Below are positions 21,596 through 32,555 of a stretch of DNA of 64,000 bases, piece by piece; position 1 is the stretch's first letter; every line of letters begins with the position of its first letter. The position numbers and the translations under genes are program-made. Below the pieces are notes generated by a model. It was given only the letters and a program-made list of their open reading frames with translations, did not search any database and was not told where the DNA came from. This DNA comes from Reticulitermes speratus (Eukaryota; Arthropoda; Insecta; Blattodea; Rhinotermitidae), in assembly GCA_021186555.1 (NCBI GenBank), contig JAJKFL010000005.1, positions 49,135,635-49,199,634 on the forward strand. Reading direction: 5' to 3'.

Positions 21596-21853
21596 AAAGG
21601 TAAAGTCGTCCCCATCCACGACATGAAGTTATGTAGGGAGCAGTACAAGCATAGCTCCACTCAGTTTTAACATTCACACTATAGGTAGGACAGAGCTCAA
21701 ATTCACGCCCCGGCCGCTTTAACTCTGCAAACAGATCCAACCACAGCCTGTGTGTACATTTTGGAGAAAAGAGATATCTCTAGTCCCTACTGGGATTCGA
21801 ACCCGCAGCCCCCAGCCCGTAGCGTAGTCGCTACACCGACTGCTACCAGCCAG
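21596..21853 (-). mobile_element. SINE family D, best-preserved copy
   Basis: In reverse, the tail side reads AAGGTAAAGTCGTCCCCATC and GCATAGCTCCACTCAG. The head side reads CTGGGATTCGAACCCGCAGC and GTCGCTACACCGACTGCTAC, a tRNA-like A and B box. The body shares GCCCCGGCCGCTTTAA with family A, so D is an older sister of A. Confidence 0.75.
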
Positions 21854-22159
21854 CCCTTGCTCCGTAGGCTATAATTCCAGTCGCAACCCAATGTGCTGAG
21901 TCAGCGTTCCTTTCTAATCACACAGTCGTAAGTAATGTTTATATTTTTTCGACAGTGGTGTAGCACATCGACTGCTCATATTGTGTCTGGCTTTGTCCAT
22001 CTTCGCAGCTTATTAAAACCACTAAGCTGTTTCGTGAACTTCCGTCTTCATTATGAGCATATTTTGGGTTCCATTTTGTAACTCGGTTAAAGCTTTACTG
22101 AGGAACACAACACAATAGCTTTTACTGTACACTGTAATTGTTAGACAGTGGTGTAACGT
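21854..22159. other. No gene recognised
   Basis: Bases 22018-22060 include AAGCTGTTTCGTGAACTTCC and GTCTTCATTATGAG, a degraded reverse copy of the ribozyme-like motif. Confidence 0.35.
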
Positions 22160-22640
22160 GCGAGATATCACTGATGTGTGTTTGGGCTTTTTACATCGTC
22201 ACTGATTACACAAACACGACGTTTCGAAAGCAGACTGCTTTTGTCTTCAGGTGCACTACAGTCTTGAGTATAAGTAACAGTCTAAAAGAACCAAAAAACA
22301 TACAATTCACACGTGAAAGACAAAACAATCCAAACCTCTAAATATAAAAATAATGCACACAAAACTCAATCTACAAATTGTAATAAAATTAAATGAATTG
22401 TCCCTTGTTAAAAATTAAAATCACATACCTGAACACGCAACAAAATAATTTTTTTTTCCAATAAATTACTGGTTTGGATTGTTTTATCTCTCACTATGTA
22501 GGTTTTTGGTTCTTTTGGATGGTTACTTTTTCTCAAGATTGTAGTACACACGACGTTTCGAAAGCAGTCTGCTTTCGAAACGTCGTGTTTGTGTAATCAG
22601 TGACGATGTAAAAAGTCCAAATACACATCAGTGACATCTC
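22160..22640. mobile_element. Foldback element with unrelated interior
   Basis: The outer arms (about 22160-22250 and 22550-22640) pair through TTACATCGTCACTGATTACA, CAAACACGACGTTTCGAAAG and their complements. The right arm also contains a complete hairpin, CACGACGTTTCGAAAGCAG against its complement, at 22549-22587. The left arm in reverse reads CTGAAGACAAAAGCAG...GAAACGTC. The interior is AT-rich with no open frame. Confidence 0.8.
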
Positions 22641-23214
22641 ACAATCGCTCTTCTGCCTCACCCTGTACACACAAAGACGACAGCACAACCAATTCCCACA
22701 CCCAGTGGTTTCAACTAACTACTGTGGCGATGGTCAGTGTCCTAAATAACATTCCTAACCAACGTTATACAATCTCCTTATCACCAGCTGGCGACACCAC
22801 AGACCTCCCGGCACAGTGTGGGACATTGAACCGTGAACAGAGCTATTACGGCTGTATTTACCGTTCTTTACGCCAGGAAATGGCGACGACAGACTACTGC
22901 AATCTATAGAACTAATTCTGAGCAGCCATTTTCTGCATTCCATCGGTTTCACGATTACAGTACCACAACTTTCTACACCACCGAATTGGTGCCCCGTGTC
23001 TGGTCCGTGGCTGATCCTAAAATGTGACCCCGATACCGTCTACAGCGCGTGCAACAGGGGTCTATGAGGCATGTTTATCGACATTGAAGCGGCAAAGTGT
23101 ACTCCAGTCTGGAGTAAGCGTGTTTTATAAAAACTTTACTCTTAAAATGGGAGAGTGAAGAAAACGTCATATGAGAAGCTTCAAGATCTGTACTTCTCAC
23201 CAAACATTATTAGG
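22641..23214. other. No gene recognised
   Basis: The 92- and 64-codon frames at 22631-23027 overlap and show no known domain. Confidence 0.4.
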
Positions 23215-24880
23215 ATATGTAATCTATGTGTTAGCATGATAACATTGTGACTGATGATATGACAAATACTCTACGTGTTAAGCATGATACATTGTGACTG
23301 ATGATATGACAAATACTCTACGTGTTAGCATGATAACATTGTGACATGATATGACAAATACTCTACGTGTTAGCATGATAACATTGTGACATGATATGAC
23401 AAATACTCTATGTGTTAGCATGATAACATTGTGACTGATGATATGACAAATACTCTATGTGTTAGCATCATAACATTGTGACTGATGATATGACAAATAC
23501 TATATGTGTTAGCATGATAACATTGTGACTGATGATATGACAAATATTCTATGTGTTAAGCATGATAACATTGTGACTGATGATATGACAAATACTCTAC
23601 GTGTTAAGCATGATAACATTTGACTGATGATATGACAAATACTCTACGTGTTAAGCATGATAACATTGTGACTGATGATATGACAAATACTCTACGTGTT
23701 AAGCATGATAAAATTGTGACTGATGATATGACAAATACTCTACGTGTTAAGCATGATAACATTGTGACTGATGATATGAAAATACTCTAGTGTTAGCATG
23801 ATAACATTGTGACTGATGATATGACAAATACTCTAGTGTTAAGCATGATAACATTGTGACTGATGATATGACAAATACTCTACGTGTTAAGCATGATAAC
23901 ATTGTGACTGATGATATGACAAATACTCTACGTGTTAAGCATGATAAACATTGTGACTGATGATATGACAAATACTCTACGTGTTAAGCATGATAACATT
24001 GTGACTGATGATATGACAAATACTCTATGTGTTAGCATGAATAACATTGTGACTGATGATATGACAAATACTCTACGTGTTAAGCATGATAACATTGTGA
24101 CTGATGATATGACAAATACTCTACGTGTTAAGCATGATAACATTGTGACTGATGATATGACAAATACTCTACGTGTTAAGCATGATAACATTGTGACTGA
24201 TGATATGACAAATACTCTACGTGTTAAGCATGATAACATTGTGACTGATGATATGACAAATACTCTACGTGTTAAGCATGATAACATTGTGACTGATGAT
24301 ATGACAAATACTCTAGTGTTAGCATGATAACATTGTGACTGATGATATGACAAATACTCTATGTGTTAGCATGATAACATTGTGACTGATGATATGACAA
24401 ATACTCTAGTGTTAAGCATGATAACATTGTGACTGATGATATGACAAATACTCTACGTGTTAAGCATGATAACATTGTGACTGATGATATGACAAATACT
24501 CTACGTGTTAAGCATGATAACATTGTGACTGATGATATGACAAATACTCTACGTGTTAAGCATGATAACATTGTGAACTGATGATATGACAAATACTCTA
24601 CGTGTTAGCATGATAACATTGTGACTGATGATATGACAAATACTCTACGTGTTAAGCATGATAACATTGTGACTGATGATATGACAAATACTCTACGTGT
24701 TAAGCATGATAACATTGTGACTGATGATATGACAAATACTCTATGTGTTAGCATGATAACATTGTGACTGATGATATGACAAATACTCTATGTGTTAGCA
24801 TGATAACATTGTGACTGATGATATGACAAATACTCTAGTGTTAGCATGATAACATTGTGACTGATGATATGACAAATGCC
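23215..24880. repeat. 48 bp minisatellite, about 34 units
   Basis: The unit GTTAAGCATGATAACATTGT plus GACTGATGATATGACAAATA plus CTCTACGT is repeated with a measured 48 bp period (24093 to 24141). Variants lack an A (GTTAGC), change ACGT to ATGT, or delete CG. Since 48 is a multiple of three, both strands show long repetitive frames that break wherever a 1 bp variant occurs. I see no evidence that either is translated. Confidence 0.95.
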
Positions 24881-25016
24881 TTGCATTCTACTAGTATGTA
24901 TATATACAAATATCCTCAATTTAATGTTTATATCTTTCATATGCTGTTGACTGTTTCCATATCTGAGGATTTACGGAAGGTAAAATAAAATGAATGTGAT
25001 GATATATGATGATGAT

Positions 25017-25200
25017 GATGAAGGCTTCCGCCGTGGTCGTAATGTTGCTTAAAATTTTTTGGGTTGTTGCCCGGCGTCATTTTTTGGTGTATGACCAACG
25101 TTTCGGGAACACTTGGCTGAAGATGGGACAAACAAGTGATCCCGAAACGTTGGTCACACAACAAAAATTACGCCGGGCAACAACCCAAAAAATTTTAAGC
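25017..25200. mobile_element. Foldback element, about 70 bp arms
   Basis: Arms at 25047-25115 and 25140-25200 pair through AAAATTTTTTGGGTTGTTGC and CCAACGTTTCGGGAACAC. AAGGCTTCCGCCGTGGTCGT at 25020-25040 is the shared flank of this foldback family. The central loop carries GCTGAAGATGGGACAAACAA. Confidence 0.85.
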
Positions 25201-25204
25201 ATTA

Positions 25205-25475
25205 TTAGGATAATCAAACGTAGGAGGATGAGATGGGCGGGGCATGTAGCAAGAGTAGAAGACACATTCATAAATGGTTTGGTTGTAAAACTTGAGGGAA
25301 AGATGCCACTTGGAAGACGGGATGATACTATGTAGATATATCTTAAGGAAAATGGTGGGAGTGGACAGAATTTATGTAGTCAGGACACGAATGGGCTTTT
25401 GTGAACACGGCAATGAAACCTCGGTTTCCATAAAATGTGGGGAATTTCTTGACTGGCTGAGAAACTATCATTTTC
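25205..25475 (+). mobile_element. LINE ORF2 C-terminus and 3' end
   Basis: The first part encodes RRRMRWAGHVARVED, a signature tail of arthropod non-LTR reverse transcriptases. After a decayed stretch the 3' block GTGGGGAATTTCTTGACTGG follows. Frames are broken and the LINE begins exactly where the foldback element ends. Confidence 0.8.
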
Positions 25476-25875
25476 AAGAAGCACTCTGGAGCGATGCCCC
25501 AAATAAAGACCAAAAGAGCAACGGGCCTGTGCTTTACCTTTGACCTCTACTAACACTTATGACCCCCCTTTGTTGAGCCACAAGTGTTTGATGTGAACAT
25601 AATGATAATTACACTGCTAACAGCAGCACCATTTACATATGTGTGTATGTGGACAGAATGGTATTTAAATGGTATTTAATGGTATTTAAATGGCATTTAA
25701 TGGTACTTAAATACCGCTGGATGCAAATCAAATAGTCATAGTCACAGTCACAGTCATAGTCATAGTAATAGTCATTCCTTACCAAAGCCACAACGTTGAG
25801 CCAAATGAAGCTCCATTTTTCTTTCAATCACAAATGATTGATTGTGGGTTATTTAATGGTGCTAATTCAACTGTA
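25476..25875. other. Intergenic with short repeats
   Basis: Bases 25661-25705 repeat ATGGTATTTAA five times and 25735-25775 repeat CATAGTCACAGT. No gene is seen. Confidence 0.5.
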
Positions 25876-26139
25876 TTTTCTTTCCCAATGGCTCGACAGC
25901 CCCTTGGGGGCCTAGGCCTCCTCATTATCGAGGCTTCACGATCACACACTTTTAGACACACCACAGTCGGTAGGACTCCTCTGGACGAGTGACCAGCCCG
26001 TCGCAGAGACCTCTACCTGACAACACACAACACTCACAACAGACAGACATCCATGACCCCGGTGGGATTCGAACCCACAATCCTAGTAAGCGAGCGGCCG
26101 CAGACCGACGCCTTAGACCGCACGGCCACTGGGATCGGC
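25876..26139 (-). mobile_element. SINE family C, full length
   Basis: Reverse copy with an intact head (GGTGGGATTCGAACCCACAA; ACCGCACGGCCACTGGGATC). AATTCAACTGTA at 25864-25875 and 26140-26151 is a perfect 12 bp target duplication, so this is a young insertion. Confidence 0.93.
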
Positions 26140-26151
26140 AATTCAACTGTA

Positions 26152-27765
26152 TAGGTTACAATATGTCGAATAATACGGAGAATGTATTAAATTGGACATG
26201 AATTGCAATAACACGGCCGTGCGTTGCTTTAAGTACTAACCCAATATGTAAATTGTGTGACGGAGGAAAACCACTAAGTATCTTTGTTAAGACAACCCCT
26301 ACTGAAACAGAGATCCGATCCCAGGACCTCGCGAATAACAGATACGAACAGCTACCACAATTCGCACATTCTGTTTTGCGCATTTAGAGATTCTACAGTT
26401 CGCTCTTAAAGCAAAGCTGTCATTGCGACATTTGAGGTTACCACAACAGTGCTAAAGATTCGATTCTTCTGGTTTATGACGTCGTGTCGGTCGGTGAATA
26501 GTTAAACGACGTTTTCGAGAGGCTTGCTGCCTCCATCTTCAGGGCAGTCCCAGAATAGTGGACTACCCTGGCAATAGAAAGAGTAACGTCGGTGACTATT
26601 ACTAATAGACATGGTGTCATATCCCACAAGACTTTAAAATTAAACGTTGTCTCTGGACTCAATTAAGCACCATGCAACGAAAGCATATATGGAGTGGAGG
26701 TATAGCTCCACGTATTCTAAACCTCGGCAGTAGATGGAGAATAGTGGTGTGTTTCATGTCGCAGCGGCTTGGCCCCCTCAAGAAATATAATCCATTTTTA
26801 GATAATCGAAATGAAAACTGACGTAACAAACACGTTCACAGAATCATGAGAGGACAATTTCGGTTAAACATGTGCCAGCTTAATCCGTTCACAGCTTGAC
26901 GCCTCTGCCACTTGATGCAACGAAACGCGTTGTCGGTCATTGCCTTAGACATGGAGCTTTATGCAGTATATTAGGTGCACAAAAGAATATATTACACAGT
27001 CGCATAGCACCGTGCACGAACGTTGTTTATTGGCTAAAGAATCAGAAAGGATGTTTACCATTGGTTCACATAAAGGTGTCCTCCACCTTAACCATGAGTT
27101 AGCGGTAGATGGAACCTTTTCTGTATGCAACTCACATCCAAGTACGTGTGTACTTTGTACAGTAAGCACCATCCAAATCAGGAACACATTTTGACACATT
27201 GTGTTCCGTCGCCATGTATAATGCCATACAAATAGTATTATATATGGGCTTTCTGTTTAATTTACAAGTCGATTTTCATGTATGGATGATGTTTTGTTGT
27301 CTCACAATGACTGTAACTTTCGCATTTGAGGAAGATGTTGATATTTTCAAGGTGCATTCTTGTACTGACGGGCACTGCGCATGCGTCATTGCGGCAACAG
27401 GTGGAAACGGAGGGGAATGATTGTGGGCAAGTACACCAGAGGTCAGTCTGTGAGTGGATGTCAGTGCAGTGAGGTGGGATGTACATCGTTGTATTGTTGT
27501 AGTTAAAATGTGTTCATTATTCATTTAGTATAACTGACGTGTGAGTACATAAACGATTGTTATACGATAATTACTGTTTACTACAGACTCGATTAATGTT
27601 TGTTTTAAAAATTACAGAAACGCGTAAATTATTTACAAATTTTATGGAAGTGCGAGTCTAATACTGGTGTCTGGGGTTTAACACTGTGCTATTAGATATG
27701 GAATTAAAATCAAACAAAACTAGGATTGCCTAGAAACAAGTTTACATTGGATTTTTACATTTCAC
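26152..27765. other. Upstream of the PTB gene; old repeats only
   Basis: Bases 26474-26662 match, on the minus strand, the degenerate dispersed element of 10.3 kb (WDMTPCLLV). Bases 26690-26740 carry GGAGTGGAGGTATAGCTCCA, a family D relic. The stretch 27000-27195 has an open frame (ELAVDGTFSVC) that is too weak to call. From 27400 to 27765 there are no recognisable repeats; a promoter or 5' exon of the downstream gene could lie here. Confidence 0.45.
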
Positions 27766-27780
27766 AGCGATTATATAAAA
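27766..27780 (+). promoter_or_regulatory. Candidate splice acceptor or TATA box of the PTB gene
   Basis: TTTTTACATTTCACAG ends at 27767 and is a fair acceptor after a pyrimidine-biased run. It overlaps TATATAAAA at 27772-27780, which could be a TATA box about 170 bases before the start codon. Sequence alone cannot choose between a 5' UTR intron and a promoter. Confidence 0.3.
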
Positions 27781-27948
27781 ACTGGGAGATTGTGCGTGCG
27801 TATTTGAGAAAGTAAAATGTGCGTGCAAGTGTGACAGTGTTAAGAATATTATATTTCATAAGCACAACGTTAAAATTTGGCGCCGGGAAAGAGTACGCTA
27901 TTGTTTTGCGGTTAGCAGAAGAGAAACTAAATACAGATAGATCAGAAA

Positions 27949-30005
27949 ATGGCGTCTCCGCGAGGGGAACCCGATTCTACCCCGATTTGCCGGTGTCGTG
28001 TCTTGTACCTCGGTTCAGCGGTGCCCCACGTGACCAAAGATGGCCTCCAAGGTATTCAAGAACCTCTCCGAGAACTGTATCCCGAGCAAGGAGCCCTCGG
28101 AGCACGCGGGATCGATTCCTGGCTTAGTGTATGGAGTAATGGGTTACTGCTTGAGAATGTCGATGAAAATCACAAGAAAGTACGCGATTCTTTCCTATAG
28201 ACACCTTGCACTACTGTGCAGCCATCAGATATGTCTTGGTACCCGAGAAAACGTCATCAGGGGCCTCCCAGCCGGCATCACCAAGATTTCTCCCACTGGA
28301 TTCCCCCTTCGCCCGAAGTCCCAACCCAAGTCACCCTCCCTTATTTGCAGCTATCCTACGCCGGACTACAGGTATCAAGGTGCTGGAATGTCATGCCTTT
28401 ATCTGCAAACGGGAAATGGCTGCAAATGCGCTTGTGAGGTGCTGTTTCCACGCTTACGCCGATTCATCATACGCCCGTCATATCGATGGGGGCAGCACCA
28501 GTGTTTATGGCACCCTCAGGAGTCAAAATGCAGGGTCACAGCCAATATTCACGACAAGCAGCATCGAAAAAGTGGAAGGTTGGCGTCGTATGTCGCCTTC
28601 AGGAGGGCCGACGACAAGTGGAAGCACCTTGACGCTAAACAGCCAAATCCAGCCAGGGCCGTCAACGCAGAATCAAAACGGAACCCTCACATCAAACGCT
28701 ACAACGACTGCGTCAGCTGGCGATGATATTTCCATCTATAACGGCGACGAAAATCACAAAGTGTGGGCTGGGTCCAGCACAGGCCCACTGGCGATCGGGA
28801 ACAAATTTATGGCAACTACAGTGGCAGTACTATGAGAAGTGGTCGTTCAGGCCGACCGAGGCAGATGGTGACCCCTGTGGCATCTCCCACCACCACCACC
28901 ACCACCACCGCCAACAAAAGAAGACAGTAAGAGCAAGAAAGCTAATAAAGAGCGAGCAAGAAGGAAGAAAATGATGGGAGGTAGCAGAGAGGATTTGTAC
29001 CCTCTGATGAACGGATCTCTGATGAGAGGAAATATTGCCCATCCAATGGTCAACGGAGGAGGTATGAGGTCTTCCAGTTCTTTGAGTGGTACGCTAATGA
29101 AAGGTAGTACTATGCCATACCAGCACCACTATTCAAACAGCACCATACTGAGACCATCGTCAGCTCATCCCATACCAATGAACGGTTACCACCCCCATTC
29201 CGCCCCAATTCTGGTAGTCCAGCACCCCACTACCACCCTGCCACATCCTCGGCACATGAAGAAGTCGGCCGGTACTTTCTCACACCGTCCAGTCAAGTCT
29301 GGTATAGTCATGCCTGGTAGACCGATCATCCAAGCACCCGTCATACCTCTGGGACTCCACCAAGGGCCTATAATGCCAGTCGTAGCATCGATTCCTCAAG
29401 CATCCGGCAAGAAGTCGAAACATCACCACCATCCTCCAGTGGCCATAGAAGAGCCAATCTATATGCCATCAGCAAGACCGCTGAGTCCAGTAGCATCTTT
29501 CCAACCCGGGCATTTCCCGCACGAGGCATATCTCATGCAACAGTACGCTAATACGACTATGGACACAAAGCAAAAGAAGAAATCGAGTAAGAGTGAAGGG
29601 AAGTCTGGTAGTAAAAAGGGTGGCCCTGTTGTAAATGGGGACGGCGATAATTCGTCACCCCCACCACCAATGATAGTGGTTGAAGAGTCACCCTTCAATA
29701 CCGGGATATACAGAAAGAAAGGTCACCTCAATGAAAGGGCTTTCTCGTATTCAATTCGTCAAGAACACAGATCGAGGTCGTATGGGTCATTGGCGAACCT
29801 GAAGTTTGCGACGCCGATACCAAATGGCGGAGGGCCACCGGAGACGGCAAATAAAGAAGACCTGAAGAAGGAGCGTGAAATCATGCAGATGATGCACGAC
29901 TTGGAGTTGTCTGGCGACGAGCTGGAGCGGTCAGAAGTGCCAGCGGCTGTGTACGAGAGCAGGAGAGCTGCGGCAGTGGCGGCTGTTTCAGGACCCCGTC
30001 GGTAG
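27949..30005 (+). CDS. PTB/PID-domain protein, apparently intronless, three frame breaks
   Basis: The only convincing host gene in the window. ATG at 27949 sits in a strong context (AAAATGG). The N-terminus RVLYLGSAVPHVTKDGLQ is the first strand of a phosphotyrosine-binding domain (about residues 10-170). A Pro/Ser-rich insert (about 100-135) and the closing strand and helix CHAFICK...ALVRCC follow. Then come a Ser/Thr/Gly-rich linker, a proline run, a basic stretch (SKSKKANKERARRKK), a His/Pro/Gly-rich region and an acidic C-terminal helix (REIMQMMHDLELSGDELERS). PTB proteins are usually cytoplasmic adaptors binding NPXY-type or phosphotyrosine peptides; partner and function here are unknown, and I do not recognise the ortholog. 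The frame changes at about 28191-28197, about 28783-28787 and about 28885-28895, each at a short T or C run; a premature stop follows each of the first two in the unshifted frame (28198 and 28833). Total about 684 codons, stop at 30003. Confidence 0.8.
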
Positions 30006-30015
30006 AGGCGCTACT

Positions 30016-30026
30016 GTGCAGGTAAG
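30016..30026 (+). promoter_or_regulatory. Consensus splice donor just after the stop codon
   Basis: GTGCAG is followed by GTAAGATCC, giving a near-ideal exon end at 30021 and a donor from 30022, 16 bases past the TAG. A 3' UTR intron this close to the stop would escape nonsense-mediated decay rules. It also suggests that the coding block is a real multi-exon transcript rather than a processed retrocopy. Confidence 0.45.
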
Positions 30027-30169
30027 ATCCTTAAAATGGCCGACCGGCCGGTGGAGTTCCGTGTTCGTGCAGTTTTGGTTACTTAACCCAATGACATGTT
30101 TTGTTTTGACAGCTGTAGGGTGTTAGTTTGTTCGGGTGGTGGCCCTTATTTTAAGTAGCTCGACTAAGC

Positions 30170-30303
30170 AAAGATCTTGAGAAGCAAAAAGACCCTCTAT
30201 TAATCAATAAATTCCCAAAATTTTATGGAACCCGAAGGTTCATTACTGTGTTCACAAGCGATCGTCACTTGTCCCTGTTCTGAGCTACATTAATCCAGTC
30301 CAT
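30170..30303 (-). mobile_element. Old LINE 3' end, reverse
   Basis: AATTCCCAAAATTTTATGGA, ACCCGAAGGTTCATTACTGT and CACTTGTCCCTGTTCTGAGC are the reverse LINE 3' block with several changes; the tail is lost. It would lie within the putative 3' UTR intron of the PTB gene. Confidence 0.75.
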
Positions 30304-32555
30304 TTTAATATTATTTAATATAATTTAATATTTTATATTTATATATATTTAATATTTAATAATAATTTAATATAATTTTAAAAAAATTAAAAATTACCCT
30401 CCCATTTACGCCTAGGTTTTCCAAGTGGTTTCTTTCAGGCCTCACCACAAAAACTATGCTTACATTTCTCTTCAATCCCACGCACGTTATATTCTCTGCC
30501 AATTTTATCACCCTGTATTTGATGAACTTAACACGCTATTTGGCGAGGAGTAAAAATTACGAATCTTCTCACTATAGAGTTCTCCCTTCAGGCCCCCCCT
30601 CCCTCTCTCTCTTAGGTCTCAACTTTCCCCTCACCATCCTTTTCTCATACAAGCAAAATCTATGTTCGTTCCCTAATATAAGAGGTTAAGTATCACACGT
30701 ATACAAAACAACAGGCAAAATTAGTTTGCATTATATCAACTTTACACGTTGATAGCGCCACCCTACACACAGAAAGAAACTTTCTGACTCATATGAAGTG
30801 TGAAGCCTCGTTGTTTAACTTTTACAGAATATTAGTCTGACCCTGAACACAGAGGCAGAATGTCCCTCCGAAGCGTTCAATACCTACTTTCATATCTACT
30901 ATGCATCAGAGTCCCAGAAGATATAACGGCCCCGTCATATGACACGGTGACATAATGTTCACGCGCCATTCCACGGCGTCTCTAGCTACGATTTTCACAG
31001 ATAAACTTTCAGTTGATCAGTTCGTATATATCATAGCCTTTGAGGGATATCATGATGTCAAAATTTATTACAAATTCAAGCCATGAGTGTCAGAACTTGT
31101 TAAGAGACAGAATGGTGCTGTGTTATTTCTAGGAAACGCAATGTTACGTCCCTTAGTAGGTAAGTAAATGCCTTTCACCAGACAATAACTGCTCACATTC
31201 TGTCTATAGGGTATTCCGTAACTTTGCACCACATAACCTGCCAATGTCCTCGGATATTTGCACGGTTCCTTACAACACGTCTGTTGTAATACCTCTTGGT
31301 ACACGTTACCTTGCGTTTGCTGCCAGGCACAAGAAGGGTATTTGTCTTTGATAACGCCTCCAGGCCGACTTCGGGGCCCATTTGTTTCTTATTCAATGGG
31401 AAAAGAAAGCTATTTTCCGGGCATTAAGAGGCCACACAGTAAACATTGTTGCATTTTCCTCGAACTTTCATGACATTACGTTTAGCAATATTAGGTCTGT
31501 TTATTGAAATGTCAGACAGTGTCTAATATGATCAGATGATGATCGTGGATAGTGAATAGATAGCGATTTGGAAGGAGACTATCGCAACCTGCTTCACAGT
31601 ATAATTTCAGCGTTTGCTTAGATCAGGCCGGCTCAACCCGAAGTTCGCGGGCGACATCTTGTCCACAACACAGTGTTGTGTTGCCCCTGGGAACATTTGA
31701 AATGAGAAAAAGTCTTTTTTTTAACCCCTTCCCTGACAAAGTCGAGATATAAAGCCAAAGCAATTTTGAAAAATTAACGAAATTTTTATTTATGGCGACA
31801 TACAATATTACCAATACATTTTGTAAAAATGTGCTAAAAATGGCGACACCCTAGCCTATTTCGATGATTGCATTTGTTACATAAATTTTTCCTCCCATTA
31901 TCAGTATATTATATTGCACCTGATGTATAGACAAACACAGATAAAATTATACATATAATTATACGTAAGCTTATTCATTCTTCATTCTGTGTATTCAATT
32001 TCATGTGGGGCCCGCACGCTGACCAAATTTTGCCAAAGTTGCCCGCAGCGCATTAAAGGTTTATCAGGCCTAGCTTAGATAGACTGAAGAAAATCACGAG
32101 ACGCCTCAGTCAATTATGTTAAGCTGGCTGCTGAGAAATGCGTTTGTAATGTAACAGCATGTAACAGCATGTAACAGCATGTAACAGCGGACAAATTGTG
32201 ATTGGCTAAATGTGTATGTTATTATTTAATACCTGATATCAAGGCTTCCAAAATTTTCAGTCCTGTACTAAATGACTATCTGTTTCTAGTAAACCGTGCA
32301 AAACATTACACACACTTTCCTTGTGTAAGTCAAAGCAAGTAAACTAGCGTTACTGACTTCTTGACACGTCTGGAGCCAGAAATCCTCGGGTACTGAAATG
32401 CCTACCGGGCTGGATGACCAGAGTTCGATTTCAGGCACACCGGGTTTATATTCCACCCTCTCGTACCGACTGTTTATTAGGAAACATCCACCCCCCCCCC
32501 CTCCAAAAACATCTGAAGCAGACCACGCACGCCCCATGTAGTGCAGTGTCCTATA
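30304..32555. other. Long stretch with no gene recognised
   Basis: AT-rich at 30300-30395. Bases 31990-32070 (GGGGCCCGCACGCTGACCAA) resemble a hAT-type relic also glimpsed at 775-810. Bases 32150-32190 repeat GTAACAGCAT four times. A poly-C run lies at 32488-32502. Open frames of 60-80 codons show no domain. Further 3' exons of the PTB gene could be here but I cannot identify one. Confidence 0.45.

Noticed and set aside
23215..24880. Repetitive protein gene (141 codons minus, 131 codons plus)
   Set aside because: Frames exist on both strands only because the unit is 48 bp; no start context, no flanking coding sequence.
27000..27195. MULE-type transposase fragment (VDGTF phrase)
   Set aside because: Only a few residues resemble the motif; no terminal repeats or further conserved blocks.
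28040..28726. 228-codon open frame in the PTB region
   Set aside because: It overlaps the PTB gene in another frame and lacks any domain; the PTB motifs lie in the other two frames.
28723..28974. Protein with a poly-histidine tract
   Set aside because: It is the wrong frame of the CCA-repeat inside the PTB gene; the adjoining coding frames read proline there.
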